Below, piece by piece: positions 17,426 to 26,712 of a stretch of 64,000 nucleotides of DNA (within the stretch, counting starts at the first letter, position 1; each line of letters starts with the position of its first letter). The position numbers and the translations under genes were made by a program. Source of the stretch: Acidobacteriota bacterium (GTDB lineage: Bacteria > Acidobacteriota > Holophagae > Holophagales > Holophagaceae); the NCBI GenBank assembly GCA_021794095.1, contig JAJYRN010000012.1, positions 1 through 64,000 of the forward strand, read 5' to 3'. A model generated the notes under the pieces. The model ran no database searches. It was given only the letters and a program-made list of their open reading frames with translations, and was not told the origin of the DNA.

Positions 17426-18770
17426 CCAGGATAGCGAGGCCAAAATGGCCGCCGGCCTGCGTTGGCGAGCCGAGGAAGTGGCCCGTGAGAAAGGTTCCGC
17501 GTTCTCAGATAAGACGGAGATCATCTCTCCCCGGGATATGCGGCGGACGCTCCACGAATTGCGTGTGCATCAAATCGAGCTGGAGATGCAGAACGAGGAA
17601 TTGCGGCGCGTTCAGGCCGAGCTGAATGCCTCACGGGTCCGCTATTTCGACCTGTATGACCTGGCGCCGGTCGGCTACTGCATCCTCTCCATGGAGGGGC
17701 TTGTCCTGGAAATCAACCTCACCGCGGTCACGCTGCTGGGGGTGCCCCGGGCCGTGGTCCTCCAACAGCCGATCACGCGGTATATCCACAAGGAGGATCA
17801 GGACATCTACTACTTGCACCGCAAGCGGTTCCTGGAGACGGGTGAACCCTATGCGTGCGACCTGCGGATGGTGAGGACGGATGGGACGGTCTTCTGGGCG
17901 CATCTGGCGGCCATCTCCGCGCAGGATACCCATACGATCCTGAATCAGATTCCCGGCCGTGCGCTTGTGAGCCGCCTCGTGCTCAGCGACATCACGGGGC
18001 GCAAAGAGGCCGAGGAAGCCCGGTCCAGGCTCGAGGCCGAGCTTCAGAAGGCGCAGAAGATGAAGACCCTGGGCGTCCTTGCCGGCGGCATCGCCCACGA
18101 CTTCAACAACATCCTCACCGCGATCGTGGGCAACGCGAACCTGGGCCATGAAGCGGCAGAGGAAGGGCGCAAGGTGGATTCCTATTTCGAGGCCATCGAA
18201 AAGGCCGCCATGCGGGCGTCGGAACTCACCCGGCAAATGCTTGCCTACGCAGGCCAAGGGGCATTCGTGATGGGGAAGGTGGACGTCAACAGGGTGATCA
18301 AAGAGATCCTTCCGATCATCTCCGTCGCTCTCCACGGGAACGTGACCCTCCAGTGTGACCTGATGGACCCGCTTCCTTCCGTCATGGCAGATGCAACTCA
18401 GATCTTCCGGGTGATGACGAATCTGATCACGAACGGCCTGGAATCCATCTCCGAGAACGTGGAGGGCCGGGTTGCCATCCGGACGGGTGTGGAGGAGGTC
18501 AGTCAATCCGCCATCGAGTCCAACGCCTGGGCCCTGTCCGTCATTCCGGGACGCTATGTGACCCTGGAAGTGATGGATACGGGGGTGGGCATGGCTCCAG
18601 AGGTCGTGACCCAGGCCTTTGATCCCTTTTTCACGACGAGATTCACTGGCCGCGGGTTGGGGCTGGCCGCTGTGATCGGGATTCTCAGCAGCCACAGGGG
18701 CGGGATCTGTGTGCGGAGTGAACCCGGGCAGGGCACCTCCTTCAAGGTGTTCCTACCCGAAGAGGCCTGA
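17418..18770 (+). CDS. PAS-domain sensor histidine kinase
   Basis: 450 residues from ATG 17418, which overlaps the CheB-CheR stop (ATGAATAG), implying translational coupling. An N-terminal helix (HELRVHQIELEMQNEELRR) leads into a PAS domain at ~65-190 (YDLAPVGYCILSMEG). HisKA follows at ~214 (LAGGIAHDFNNILTA, His present), then HATPase at ~330-450 with DTGVGMAPEV and GRGLGLAAV. No receiver domain and no membrane segment, so it is cytoplasmic. No response regulator gene is adjacent. It probably works with the CheB-CheR-PAS protein upstream. Confidence 0.9.
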   Translation: MNSQDSEAKMAAGLRWRAEEVAREKGSAFSDKTEIISPRDMRRTLHELRVHQIELEMQNEELRRVQAELNASRVRYFDLYDLAPVGYCILSMEGLVLEINLTAVTLLGVPRAVVLQQPITRYIHKEDQDIYYLHRKRFLETGEPYACDLRMVRTDGTVFWAHLAAISAQDTHTILNQIPGRALVSRLVLSDITGRKEAEEARSRLEAELQKAQKMKTLGVLAGGIAHDFNNILTAIVGNANLGHEAAEEGRKVDSYFEAIEKAAMRASELTRQMLAYAGQGAFVMGKVDVNRVIKEILPIISVALHGNVTLQCDLMDPLPSVMADATQIFRVMTNLITNGLESISENVEGRVAIRTGVEEVSQSAIESNAWALSVIPGRYVTLEVMDTGVGMAPEVVTQAFDPFFTTRFTGRGLGLAAVIGILSSHRGGICVRSEPGQGTSFKVFLPEEA

Positions 18771-18877
18771 CCGCCCTTGGAGGTGGATGGCCGTCAATGC
18801 CGTGTTGCGTTTCATGCAAGATCTACCGGGCCGCTGGTGTGGTAGAGGCCGCCAAATAACTGGAAAGGAAGAAGCCC

Positions 18878-19033
18878 ATGCTCGGAACCATTTTGATCAT
18901 TGTCATCGTTCTAATGTTGGTTGGCGCCATCCCCAGATGGCCCCATAGCCGGGACTGGGGCTACTACCCGAGTGGGGGATTGGGACTGGTCCTGCTGGTT
19001 GTCATCATTCTGCTGCTCATGGGCCGACTATAA
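18878..19033 (+). CDS. DUF3309-family small membrane protein (absent from ORF track)
   Basis: 51 residues, ATG 18878, preceded by GGAAAGGAAGAAG. Two hydrophobic segments (LGTILIIVIVLMLVGA and GLGLVLLVVIILLLMG) flank the signature IPRWPHSRDWGYYPSGG, which fits DUF3309. It is too short for the ORF track. These tiny inner-membrane proteins are frequent beside stress genes; their function is unknown. An AT-rich stretch ending in TTTTTT right after the stop may terminate transcription. Confidence 0.88.
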   Translation: MLGTILIIVIVLMLVGAIPRWPHSRDWGYYPSGGLGLVLLVVIILLLMGRL

Positions 19034-19210
19034 AATATCTATAAATATATTTTTTGCCCCCATGAGTAGAACCCGCTTGGTCAACCTGCATGGTGCCGCC
19101 TTCCCTGGCGGCGCTGGGTTTCGTTCGGTGGATGGTTTCCCACCTCAGACAGCTCGCAAAGCCGCCCACCTCGGTCCCTTTGATGCACTCGCAAGGGATT
19201 TGGAGACATT

Positions 19211-19882
19211 GTGACGAGACCCATTGAACCTGATCGAGACACGGGCACTATCCCAACCGTCGCAGTCATTGTGGCCCATCCTGATGATGAGATCCTCTGG
19301 AGCGGTGGTCTTCTCCTCAGCCATCCCGAGTGGTCGCCGTTTATCCTGACCTTGTGCCGTGGTGAGGATCCTGACCGGGCACCCCGATTCGCGAGGGTTC
19401 TGGAGTGCCTGGGCTCGGAAGGGGCCATGGGGAATCTCGACGACGGGCCCGAGCAGGTTCCCATCCCTTTGGAGCAGGTGGAAGCCACGATTCTTTCCCT
19501 GCTGCCCAGGTTGGATTTCGATATCCTGCTCACCCACGCGCCCCAGGGCGAGTACACATGGCATCGCCGGCACGGTGAAGTGTCCCGGGCGATCCAGGAG
19601 CTATGGCGGTATGGGCGGCTTCGCGTCAGGTGCCTGTGGGAGTTCGCCTACGAGGATGGCGGTGGCGCCTATGCCCCGCGGCCCAGGCAGGACGCATCCG
19701 TCCTGCTCGACCTGCCAGGCCCGGTCTGGGCCAGGAAACAGGCGCTCATCACGGATGTCTACGGCTTCACGAAGACCAGTTGGGAGGCCCGCGCGGCCAC
19801 CCGCGCCGAGGCCTTCAACTGCTACCGGGATCCCGCAGCCATTCCCCTGGTGGCCGGAGAGGACTTGGAGCTGAGCCGATGA
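19211..19882 (+). CDS. PIG-L / LmbE-family deacetylase
   Basis: 223 residues from GTG 19211 (TTGGAGA upstream; no ATG fits). The zinc motif AHPDDE is at ~22-27, and the second His region HRRHGEV at ~118-124. Members remove acetyl groups from N-acetylglucosamine-type sugars in GPI, mycothiol, bacillithiol and natural-product pathways. Its stop overlaps the glycosyltransferase start (ATGA), so the two are translationally coupled, which suggests the enzyme acts on a GlcNAc-containing product of that transferase. Substrate is inferred only. Confidence 0.88.
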   Translation: MTRPIEPDRDTGTIPTVAVIVAHPDDEILWSGGLLLSHPEWSPFILTLCRGEDPDRAPRFARVLECLGSEGAMGNLDDGPEQVPIPLEQVEATILSLLPRLDFDILLTHAPQGEYTWHRRHGEVSRAIQELWRYGRLRVRCLWEFAYEDGGGAYAPRPRQDASVLLDLPGPVWARKQALITDVYGFTKTSWEARAATRAEAFNCYRDPAAIPLVAGEDLELSR

Positions 19883-21015
19883 AGATTCTCGTTCTTTACA
19901 CCCATCCGCCGGCTCCCGGGGGCTTGGCCACCCAGGGCGACCTCCTCTACAAGGGTTTGCTGGAAATTGGCGTAGACGCCCAGGCGGCTCACCTCAAATC
20001 GGATCTCGAAAAGGAGTGGTATTACCGCTGGTTCAAGCCCGATGCGGTGGTAGGCATCGGCTTCTGGGGGGACGTCCCCGACATCGTCCTCCATCCGCAG
20101 CGCTTCGGGATGCGGGCCGTGCCCTGGATTCTGGCGGATGGCTATGTGGCGAACTACCGGGATGTCCTGGATGCGATGCCCCTTATCCTGGTGACTTCGG
20201 ATTGGGTGCGGGAGACCTTCGTCAGGGATGGCGTGCGGGGCGACCACACCGTGACCCTGCCCATCGGCTGCGATACGGATGCCTTCATTCCCCGCAGTCC
20301 GGATGATCCGAAGGTGCGGGCGGTGCGGGAGGCCCTGGGCGTTCCCCAGACCGAACACCTGATCCTCACGGTGGGCGGCGACACTGCCTCCAAGGGAGGC
20401 CGCGAGGTCATGACGGCGCTGGCCAGCCTGGGGGACTCGGTGCCTCCCTGGCGATACGTCTGCAAGGTCTGGCCCCAGGAGCGGACCAACGTGCAGAACA
20501 AGCTCGACCTGGAACTGGCCCAGTCCCTCGGGATCCAGGACCGGGTGAGTTTCCAGATGCACCAGGTGTCACGGACCCTCATGCCGTACCTGCTGGCCGC
20601 CTGCGACATCTACGCCGGCCCCTCCAGGCTGGAGGGCTTCGGGATGTCCCAGGTGGAGGCCGGTGCCTGTGGGAAACCTGTCATAGGCATCCGGGCCATG
20701 GCCATGCTGGACACGCTGGTGCACGGCGAAACAGCTTTCCTGGCCAGGGTGGCCGAGGAAATCCGGATCACGGAGACCGTGCTGGGACCGGAATCGGGGT
20801 TCGAACCTGGCCATCGCGTGGTCTTCGAGAAGCCGCGTGTCTCGGATTACCGGGCCAGCTCCACGGATATCGCCGAGTACCTGAAGCTTCTGCTCAACGA
20901 TGCTGATCTCCGGCAACGGATGGGTGAGGCGGGCCGACGGAGGGCGGTGGAACGGTTCGACTACCGGCTCGTGGCCCGGCACCTTGTCGAGATTCTCAGT
21001 GAAAGGCGGGCTTGA
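19879..21015 (+). CDS. GT4-type glycosyltransferase
   Basis: 378 residues from ATG 19879 (ATGA overlap with the deacetylase); the ORF-track start at 19603 lies inside the deacetylase in another frame. The C-terminal GT-B half shows TVGGDTASKGG and the GT4 donor-binding motif PSRLEGFGMSQVEAGACGKPVI, with the ExxxxxE glutamates. The N-terminal half starts MKILVLYTHPPAPGG, typical of a GT-B acceptor domain. It transfers a nucleotide-activated sugar with probable retention; donor and acceptor are unknown. It lies between a sugar deacetylase and a glycosidase. Confidence 0.88.
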   Translation: MKILVLYTHPPAPGGLATQGDLLYKGLLEIGVDAQAAHLKSDLEKEWYYRWFKPDAVVGIGFWGDVPDIVLHPQRFGMRAVPWILADGYVANYRDVLDAMPLILVTSDWVRETFVRDGVRGDHTVTLPIGCDTDAFIPRSPDDPKVRAVREALGVPQTEHLILTVGGDTASKGGREVMTALASLGDSVPPWRYVCKVWPQERTNVQNKLDLELAQSLGIQDRVSFQMHQVSRTLMPYLLAACDIYAGPSRLEGFGMSQVEAGACGKPVIGIRAMAMLDTLVHGETAFLARVAEEIRITETVLGPESGFEPGHRVVFEKPRVSDYRASSTDIAEYLKLLLNDADLRQRMGEAGRRRAVERFDYRLVARHLVEILSERRA

Positions 21016-21016
21016 T

Positions 21017-22141
21017 ATGAACGCTTCCATCCAGGAAGCCAGGCACGCCGCGATGGATGTCCTGCTGCACAATGCTTCAGGCCCCTTCGAGGGGCTTCCC
21101 CGCACCGCAGGCTGGGGTTATCCGGAACCCTACACCCGGGATCTGCTCATCTCCGCCCTGGGCATTCTCGCCTCCGGGGATGAAGGACTTCTGCGCATCC
21201 TGCGCCGTGTGCTGGAGACCTTGGCCCTGAACCAGAGCCCGCGCGGCCAGGCCCCTTCCATGGTGCATGATCCGGAGAACCGCGGGGCCAGCGATACGAC
21301 GCCCCTTTTCCTCCTGATCCTGGGCCTGTACCGGCGCTACACAGGGGAGGCCACCTTCCTGGAGGAAGCTGGAACCAAGGCCCTTCGCTGGATGGACTAC
21401 CAGACCGTTGACGACCGGGAATTGGTGGGCCAGCAGCCCACCACCGATTGGCGGGATGAGCAGTGGGTGCTGGGCCATGGCCTCTATGTCAACGCACTCG
21501 TCCATGGCTATCTCAAGCAGCTGGGGCTGACCGAGCGGGCGGAGTCGCTGCGGGCCGCCGCGAACGACAAGGATGGACAGGGGTTTGTCACCCATGGCCA
21601 GCCCACCTATGCGCTCTGGTTCTTCAAGGTGCTCCGGAACAAGCGCAGTGACCTGCTCGGCAACAGCCTGGCCATCCTCACGGGACTCGCCGCTCCCGAT
21701 CTTGCGCGGGACATGGTGGCCTGGGTCGAGGCCCAGTGCGTGGAGCTGCGTGCGACCGGGCAACTCGCCTTGGATCTGCCGCCCTGCCTCTTCCCGTACG
21801 TGCTGCCGGGGGATCCCGACTGGCACGCCCGCTTCGGCATCTACAACCTGCCCGGGGACTATCACAATGGGGGGGTCTGGCCATTTGTCTGCGGGTTCTA
21901 TGTGGCGGCGCTCGTGGCCTGCGGCGAACAGCAGTTGGCGGAAAAAAAGCTCCTGGCACTGACCGCGCTGGTGCAGCCTTCCCGCAAGATGCCAGCCACC
22001 CATCCTGGGGCCTTCGGGTTCAACGAGTGGTTCCACGCCCAGGATGGCACTCCCGGGGGCGAGGACTGGCAGACCTGGTCTGCATCCATGTACCTCTACG
22101 CCGTGGCCTGCGTCGAGGCCGGGGAAGCCCTCTTCTTCTAG
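21017..22141 (+). CDS. (alpha/alpha)6-barrel glycosidase, GH100/neutral-invertase-like
   Basis: 374 residues from ATG 21017, one base past the glycosyltransferase stop, with GAAAGGCGGG upstream. Helical-barrel signatures: GYPEPYTRDLLISALGILA near residue 35, where the Asp of TRD matches the proposed acid of neutral invertases, and DYHNGGVWPFVCGFYVAA near 280, close to the YHNGGSWP motif of GH100. It could also be an amylo-alpha-1,6-glucosidase-type enzyme. No signal peptide, so it is cytoplasmic. Inferred role: trimming or recycling a sugar made by the two genes before it. Confidence 0.75.
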   Translation: MNASIQEARHAAMDVLLHNASGPFEGLPRTAGWGYPEPYTRDLLISALGILASGDEGLLRILRRVLETLALNQSPRGQAPSMVHDPENRGASDTTPLFLLILGLYRRYTGEATFLEEAGTKALRWMDYQTVDDRELVGQQPTTDWRDEQWVLGHGLYVNALVHGYLKQLGLTERAESLRAAANDKDGQGFVTHGQPTYALWFFKVLRNKRSDLLGNSLAILTGLAAPDLARDMVAWVEAQCVELRATGQLALDLPPCLFPYVLPGDPDWHARFGIYNLPGDYHNGGVWPFVCGFYVAALVACGEQQLAEKKLLALTALVQPSRKMPATHPGAFGFNEWFHAQDGTPGGEDWQTWSASMYLYAVACVEAGEALFF

Positions 22142-22215
22142 ACACATCCGGGTTCAAATCTGGCCAGGACATCCGCGGTGCTGACCCAGTTCTCGTGTCT
22201 GGTCCAGAGATTCCC

Positions 22216-22821
22216 TCATGTTTCCATGGGACCGGATCCCTGGCGGGTCCAGCGGGAAGCCAGGCGGGCGAAGGCCCGTTCCCGGGTCCGGATCTCCCGG
22301 AAGCCCCTGCACGTGCCTTCGTTGAATCGTTCAGGGCAGGCGGCACAGGGGCTGCGGTCGGGCCCGCGCCGGCGGTAGCGGCGCACCCACAGGCCAGCCG
22401 CGGTCCAGACCAGGGCGGCCAGAAGCCAAGCCTGGAGACCGGGATGCCGCAACGCCTGGATCAGCAGGAAGGGGGGCAGGGCGGCGGGCAGGTACCGGGT
22501 GAGCGGTTTGGGAAGGCGAAGGTTGCTCAGCCCCAGCAGGATGGGGATGGTTTCCAGGGCCGCCAGGACGGCCAGGATCCCCGGGCGGACGGCCGGGACC
22601 GTCAGTCCCAGCGCCGCTCCGGACAGGGCGCCCAGGGCCGCAAGGGTACAGCCCCGGCAGAGCCTGAACCTGCGCCCGAACCGGAAGACCTCCCCCGAGT
22701 ACTCCTGGCAGAGGGGATGGTGGGCCCAGCGGTGGAAGGCGTGGGCGTGGCGCGCCAGGCGATCCACACGCCGCGCCAGTGCCCGGGGCAGGGCGGGTCG
22801 CCTCGGGGCCGGTAGGACCAT
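22216..22821 (-). CDS. Cysteine-containing membrane protein, DUF2085-like
   Basis: 201 residues on the minus strand. An N-terminal basic region leads to HHPLCQEYSGEVFRFG and FRLCRGCTLAALGALSG, resembling the C-H-Q/CRxC-T pattern of DUF2085 proteins. Three or four hydrophobic helices follow (ETIPILLGLSNLRL, FLLIQALRHPGLQAWLLAAL). The C-terminus has a second cysteine set, CAACPERFNEGTC. Metal or redox use of these cysteines is possible but unproven. It follows a YbjQ gene by 15 nt, probably the same transcript. Confidence 0.55.
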   Translation of the reverse strand: MVLPAPRRPALPRALARRVDRLARHAHAFHRWAHHPLCQEYSGEVFRFGRRFRLCRGCTLAALGALSGAALGLTVPAVRPGILAVLAALETIPILLGLSNLRLPKPLTRYLPAALPPFLLIQALRHPGLQAWLLAALVWTAAGLWVRRYRRRGPDRSPCAACPERFNEGTCRGFREIRTRERAFARLASRWTRQGSGPMET

Positions 22822-22836
22822 CGCGGAGCGCCGATC

Positions 22837-23196
22837 TTAGGCGATCCGGGCCGCTCGTACCCGGACGGCGGTGCCGTAGGCGATGATCTCGTTGGTGTTC
22901 TGCATGAGCTCGCCGCTGTCGAAGCGCATGGCCAGTACGGCGTTGGCGCCCATGGCGAGGGCATGCTGTTCGAGGCGGTCCATGGCTTCGTTGCGGGAGT
23001 CGCTGGCCAGCTCGGTGAGCATGGTGATCTCGCCGCCGAACACCTGCTGACAGCCGGCGCAGGTGGTACCCACAACGCTGCGGCTGCGGACGGTCACGCC
23101 CCAGCAGGGCCCGATGATCGCTTCGATCTCGGTCCCGGGGGGCGGATCGAAGGTGGTGACGATGGGAATCTTGTGGGGATGCGCGTTCTGGGACAT
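22837..23196 (-). CDS. YbjQ-family (DUF74) protein
   Basis: 119 residues on the minus strand. The family core is visible: VTTFDPPPGTEIEAIIGPCWGV, a helix ENxxxAMDRLEQHALAMGANAVLAMRFDS, and a final EIIAYGTAVRV strand. YbjQ proteins form pentamers of unknown function and are sometimes labelled heavy-metal-binding. It starts 8 nt after the acyl-CoA synthetase stop, consistent with one operon. Confidence 0.88.
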   Translation of the reverse strand: MSQNAHPHKIPIVTTFDPPPGTEIEAIIGPCWGVTVRSRSVVGTTCAGCQQVFGGEITMLTELASDSRNEAMDRLEQHALAMGANAVLAMRFDSGELMQNTNEIIAYGTAVRVRAARIA

Positions 23197-23204
23197 GGCG
23201 TTCC

Positions 23205-25043
23205 TCAGTGGGCTTCGCTATCGCCCTTGGGTTCAAGGTAGAGGCTTTCGATCAATCCGCCGTACATCTCGTTCACCACCCGGCGTTTCACCTTGAGCGA
23301 CGGTGTGAGCTGGCCACCCTCCAGGGTCATCTCGTGATCCAGCAGGGCGATTTTCTTGATGCGCTCGTAGTTGGAAAGCTCGGCATTGACCCGTTCCACC
23401 CGGCTCATGAGTTTGGCCATGACCAGCGGATCCTGGACCAGATCCGCGTGGGAACGGAAATTCAGCTTCTTGAGGTGGGCCCAGCGGATCAGCGAATCAA
23501 AATTGGGGACGACCAGCGCGCTGATGTAATTCCGGTTGTCCCCGATGAGCACCGCCTGGGAGATGTACTTGTCCTCCTTCAGCTCGTTCTCGATGGGCTG
23601 GGGGGCCACCTTCTTCCCGCCGCTCGTGACGATGAGTTCCTTCTTCCGGTCCGTGATGAACAGGCGGCCCCGGTCATCGAGACGGCCGATGTCCCCGGTG
23701 TGGAAGTAGCCGTCTTCATCAATGGCTTCGCGGGTGGCAGTCTCGCTCTTCCAGTAGCCGATCATCACGTTGGGCCCCTGGCAGAGGATTTCCCCATCTT
23801 CGGCGATCTTCAGGAAGGGCTTCCCATTCCAGGTCTCGTAGATCGGCCGGCCCACGCATCCCGGCAATACTTCGCCCGGGTGGTTCACCGTGATGACCGG
23901 GCTGGTCTCCGTGAGGCCGTACCCTTCGAGGATGGGCAGGCCGATGATCCAGAAGAACTCCATGATCTTGGGGCCCAGCGGCGCCCCGCCGCTGATGGCG
24001 AACTTCATGCGTCCACCGGTACGCTGGCGGATCTTCTCGAACACCACGGCCCGGGCTGTGCGGTACCACAGGCCCTTCCAGGACGGCGGCTGCTGGTCCC
24101 GCATCAGGTAGGGAGCGGCCTGGCGGCCCGCCAGCATGGCCCAATGGAAGATGAGCCGCTTGAGGAAGCCGCCCGCGGACACGGTGTCGTAGATCTTCGC
24201 GAAGATCTTTTCGTAGATCCGGGGCACCGAGGCCATGACCGTGGGGCGGACTTCCAGAAGGTTGTCGGCCACGGTGTTCACGCTTTCCGCGTAGTAGATC
24301 CCGGCGCCGACGTGGAACATGAGGTAGTGGCCGGCCATGCGCTCGAAAATGTGGGTGAGCGGCAGGAAGCTGAGGGCCCGCTCATCGGCGCCGATGGCCA
24401 CCACCCCCTCTGCGGCCAGCACGTTCGTGACGAGGTTCCCGTGGGTGAGCATGGCGCCCTTGGGCTCGCCCGTGGTGCCGCTGGTGTAGATGAGGGTGAG
24501 CAGGTCGTCAGCCTTGCGCTCCGCGCCCCACTGTCGCACGAGCGGGCGGCGCTCTTCCTGCGCCGCGCCTTCGGCCAGGAGATCCGCCCAGCGGAGCAGG
24601 GTGCGGCCGGTGCCTTCGGGGAGCTCGTCGTCCATGAGCACCGCCGCTTCGAGGAAGGGCAGGGTATCCCAGTGGGCCAGCACCTTGTCGAGCTGCGCCC
24701 GGTTCGAGCAGATGACCCAGCGCGATTCGCTGTTGTGCAGGATGTAGGCGGCCTGGGGGGCATTCAGGGTGGCGTAGATGGTGGCATCGGGAAGCCCCAG
24801 GATGGCGCAGGCGTAGTCGGCGATGGCCCACTCGGGGCGGTTCTCGGAGAGGAGGGCCACCCGGTCGCCCGCGCGTAGTCCGCGCCGCTCCATCGCGAGG
24901 GCCAGCCGTTCCACCTGGTCCAGCACCTCCAGGTGGGAGATGGGCACGTACGCACCCTCCCGCTTGAAGGCAAGCGCATCCGGGAGCTTCTTCTCGACCG
25001 CCTGATAGAAAAGCTGGGCGATGGTTTCGATCGGCTGAGGCAC
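23205..25043 (-). CDS. Long-chain acyl-CoA synthetase (AMP-forming)
   Basis: 612 residues on the minus strand from GTG 25043, supported by CCGGAG 6 nt upstream. The AMP-binding P-loop is LIYTSGTTGEPKGAML; the A8 region reads GYFHTGDIGRLDDRGRLFITDRKKELI and a lysine follows in TSGGKKVAPQ. Length and the EGYGLTETSPVI motif fit the FadD15/FACL type with a ~600-residue body. It activates fatty acids to acyl-CoA for beta-oxidation or lipid synthesis, at the membrane or in the cytosol. Its upstream edge is only 32 nt from xerC on the other strand. Confidence 0.92.
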   Translation of the reverse strand: MPQPIETIAQLFYQAVEKKLPDALAFKREGAYVPISHLEVLDQVERLALAMERRGLRAGDRVALLSENRPEWAIADYACAILGLPDATIYATLNAPQAAYILHNSESRWVICSNRAQLDKVLAHWDTLPFLEAAVLMDDELPEGTGRTLLRWADLLAEGAAQEERRPLVRQWGAERKADDLLTLIYTSGTTGEPKGAMLTHGNLVTNVLAAEGVVAIGADERALSFLPLTHIFERMAGHYLMFHVGAGIYYAESVNTVADNLLEVRPTVMASVPRIYEKIFAKIYDTVSAGGFLKRLIFHWAMLAGRQAAPYLMRDQQPPSWKGLWYRTARAVVFEKIRQRTGGRMKFAISGGAPLGPKIMEFFWIIGLPILEGYGLTETSPVITVNHPGEVLPGCVGRPIYETWNGKPFLKIAEDGEILCQGPNVMIGYWKSETATREAIDEDGYFHTGDIGRLDDRGRLFITDRKKELIVTSGGKKVAPQPIENELKEDKYISQAVLIGDNRNYISALVVPNFDSLIRWAHLKKLNFRSHADLVQDPLVMAKLMSRVERVNAELSNYERIKKIALLDHEMTLEGGQLTPSLKVKRRVVNEMYGGLIESLYLEPKGDSEAH

Positions 25044-25075
25044 AATGACTCCGGATGCAAAGGGAAGATGTGGAA

Positions 25076-25996
25076 ATGGTAGCAGGGAAGGCCGCTGAGC
25101 CGCTGGGGGAGCCGATCGCGGCGTTCCACCTGGAGCAGCGTGCGCGGGGTGTTTCAGCGCACACCGGGCGGGCTCAGCGGGGCGACCTGGAAAAACTCCT
25201 GGAGCACGCAGTGCGCTGGCAGTGGCCGGGCTGGGACATCACGCCCCGCACCCTGCGCGGGTTCGCCCTGGAATTGGGTGAGCGCGGACTCGACCCGGCC
25301 AGCCAGGCGCGCATTCTTTCCACGGTGCGGAGCTACTTCCGATGGCTGTGGGACACCCGGCGCATCGAGCGGAATCCCGCCTCGGGGCTGCGCAATCCCA
25401 AACAACCCAGCCGGCTGCCCGCCTTTCTCACGGAGGGTGAGAGCCAGTCTCTGCTGGACCTTCCGCCGGCCACGGATTTCCCATCGGCCCGCCTTGCCTG
25501 CCTGCTGGAACTGCTCTACGCCTCGGGTCTGCGCGTGTCGGAGCTGGTGGGACTCGATCTCCAGGATCTGCTCATGGAGCAGCGGACCCTGCGCGTGCTG
25601 GGCAAGGGTCGCAAGGAGCGGCTGGTGCCTTACCACGAGCGCGCGGCGGAGGTTCTTGCGTCCTACCTGGCCCATCGGGGCGCGTTCCTGGCTGCCCGCA
25701 CCCTGCCCGCGACACCCGCGCTTTTTCTCAACCAGCGGGGCGGGCGGCTCACGACCACCAGCGTCCGCACCTTGCTACGCCAGGCCCTGGTGGCGGCCTC
25801 GGTGCGCGCCCGGATCAGCCCCCATGCCCTGCGCCACAGTTTCGCCACCCACCTGTTGAACCGAGGGATGGATCTCCGGGCCATCCAGGAACTGCTCGGC
25901 CATGCCAGCCTCAGCACCACCCAGCGCTACACCCACCTGGGCCTCGATGAACTGGCCCGCACCTACGAGAAGGCCCATCCTCGCGCCAAAGCCTAG
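25076..25996 (+). CDS. xerC: Tyrosine site-specific recombinase XerC
   Basis: 306 residues from ATG 25076, chosen for AGGGAAG 8 nt upstream; ATG 25055 is an alternative giving 313. The SAM-like N-domain is at ~10-95. Catalytic residues are all present: Arg in ASGLRVSEL, Lys in GKGRKER, HxxR in [12 protein letters not shown], His in LLGHASLS, and Tyr in TTQRYTHL. Length, and no nearby phage or integron genes, favour a chromosomal dimer-resolution recombinase over a mobile-element integrase. XerD and dif are not in the window. Confidence 0.9.
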   Translation: MVAGKAAEPLGEPIAAFHLEQRARGVSAHTGRAQRGDLEKLLEHAVRWQWPGWDITPRTLRGFALELGERGLDPASQARILSTVRSYFRWLWDTRRIERNPASGLRNPKQPSRLPAFLTEGESQSLLDLPPATDFPSARLACLLELLYASGLRVSELVGLDLQDLLMEQRTLRVLGKGRKERLVPYHERAAEVLASYLAHRGAFLAARTLPATPALFLNQRGGRLTTTSVRTLLRQALVAASVRARISPHALRHSFATHLLNRGMDLRAIQELLGHASLSTTQRYTHLGLDELARTYEKAHPRAKA

Positions 25997-26025
25997 TGCG
26001 GCGCCCCTGCTTCTGGAGGGATCCC

Positions 26026-26712
26026 ATGGAAACCGTTCTGCCCCTGCCTGTGCCGGTGCTCGTCCCTGTGCAGGGCAGCTCCGCCGGCTTTCCCGTGCGC
26101 CGGATCTACTGCGTAGGGCGGAACTACGCGGACCATGCCCGCGAGATGGGTGGGGATCCCAAGCGCGAACCTCCCTTCTTCTTCGGGAAGCCCTGGGATG
26201 CCGCGGTGCCCGGCGGCGGTGTGATCGCCTACCCCCCAGCGACCGCCGACCTCCACCACGAGGTCGAGCTGGTGGTGGCCCTGGGGCAGGGAGGCCGTGA
26301 CATCCCCGTGGAAGCGGCGCTCGAGCGCGTGTTCGGCTATGCAGTGGGCCTTGATCTCACCCGCCGGGATCTCCAGGCCCGCGCCAAGGAGAAGGGCCAG
26401 CCCTGGGAGATGGCAAAGGGGTTCGACCAGTCGGCGCCCCTGTCGGCGTTGATGCCGGTGGCCCAGATCGGACATCCGGCCTCTGGAGCCATCTGGCTGA
26501 GCGTGAATGGTGCCGAACGGCAGCGGGGCGACCTGGGCCAGATGACCTGGAGCGTGGCCGAGATCATCGCCCACCTCTCCGGTTTTGTCGCGCTGGCGCC
26601 CGGGGATCTGATCTTCACCGGAACGCCTGCAGGAGTCGGAGCCATTCAGAAAGGCGACCGCGTCCGCTGTGGCATCGAGGGGGTTGGGGAGCTGAAGATC
26701 CTCGTGGGTTGA
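26026..26712 (+). CDS. Fumarylacetoacetate hydrolase (FAH)-family protein
   Basis: 228 residues from ATG 26026, with CTGGAGGG 5 nt upstream; the GTG at 25996 overlaps the xerC stop and is less likely. The FAH fold is clear: [17 protein letters not shown], the metal ligands in [11 protein letters not shown] (two Glu) and [11 protein letters not shown] (Asp), and the C-terminal [13 protein letters not shown]. Compact members of this size include fumarylpyruvate hydrolase, acylpyruvases and oxaloacetate decarboxylases. The substrate cannot be chosen from sequence. Confidence 0.88.
   Translation: METVLPLPVPVLVPVQGSSAGFPVRRIYCVGRNYADHAREMGGDPKREPPFFFGKPWDAAVPGGGVIAYPPATADLHHEVELVVALGQGGRDIPVEAALERVFGYAVGLDLTRRDLQARAKEKGQPWEMAKGFDQSAPLSALMPVAQIGHPASGAIWLSVNGAERQRGDLGQMTWSVAEIIAHLSGFVALAPGDLIFTGTPAGVGAIQKGDRVRCGIEGVGELKILVG

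Noticed and set aside
19062-19214. 50-residue ORF ending in a GTGA overlap with the PIG-L gene
   Set aside because: The overlap is suggestive, but there is no ribosome site and the sequence looks unstructured.
23208-24878. 556-residue plus-strand ORF
   Set aside because: Antisense to the acyl-CoA synthetase, whose motifs are complete.
25076-25996. xerC as a mobile-element integrase
   Set aside because: Length and motifs fit a housekeeping XerC, and there are no att-like repeats, tRNA or phage genes nearby.
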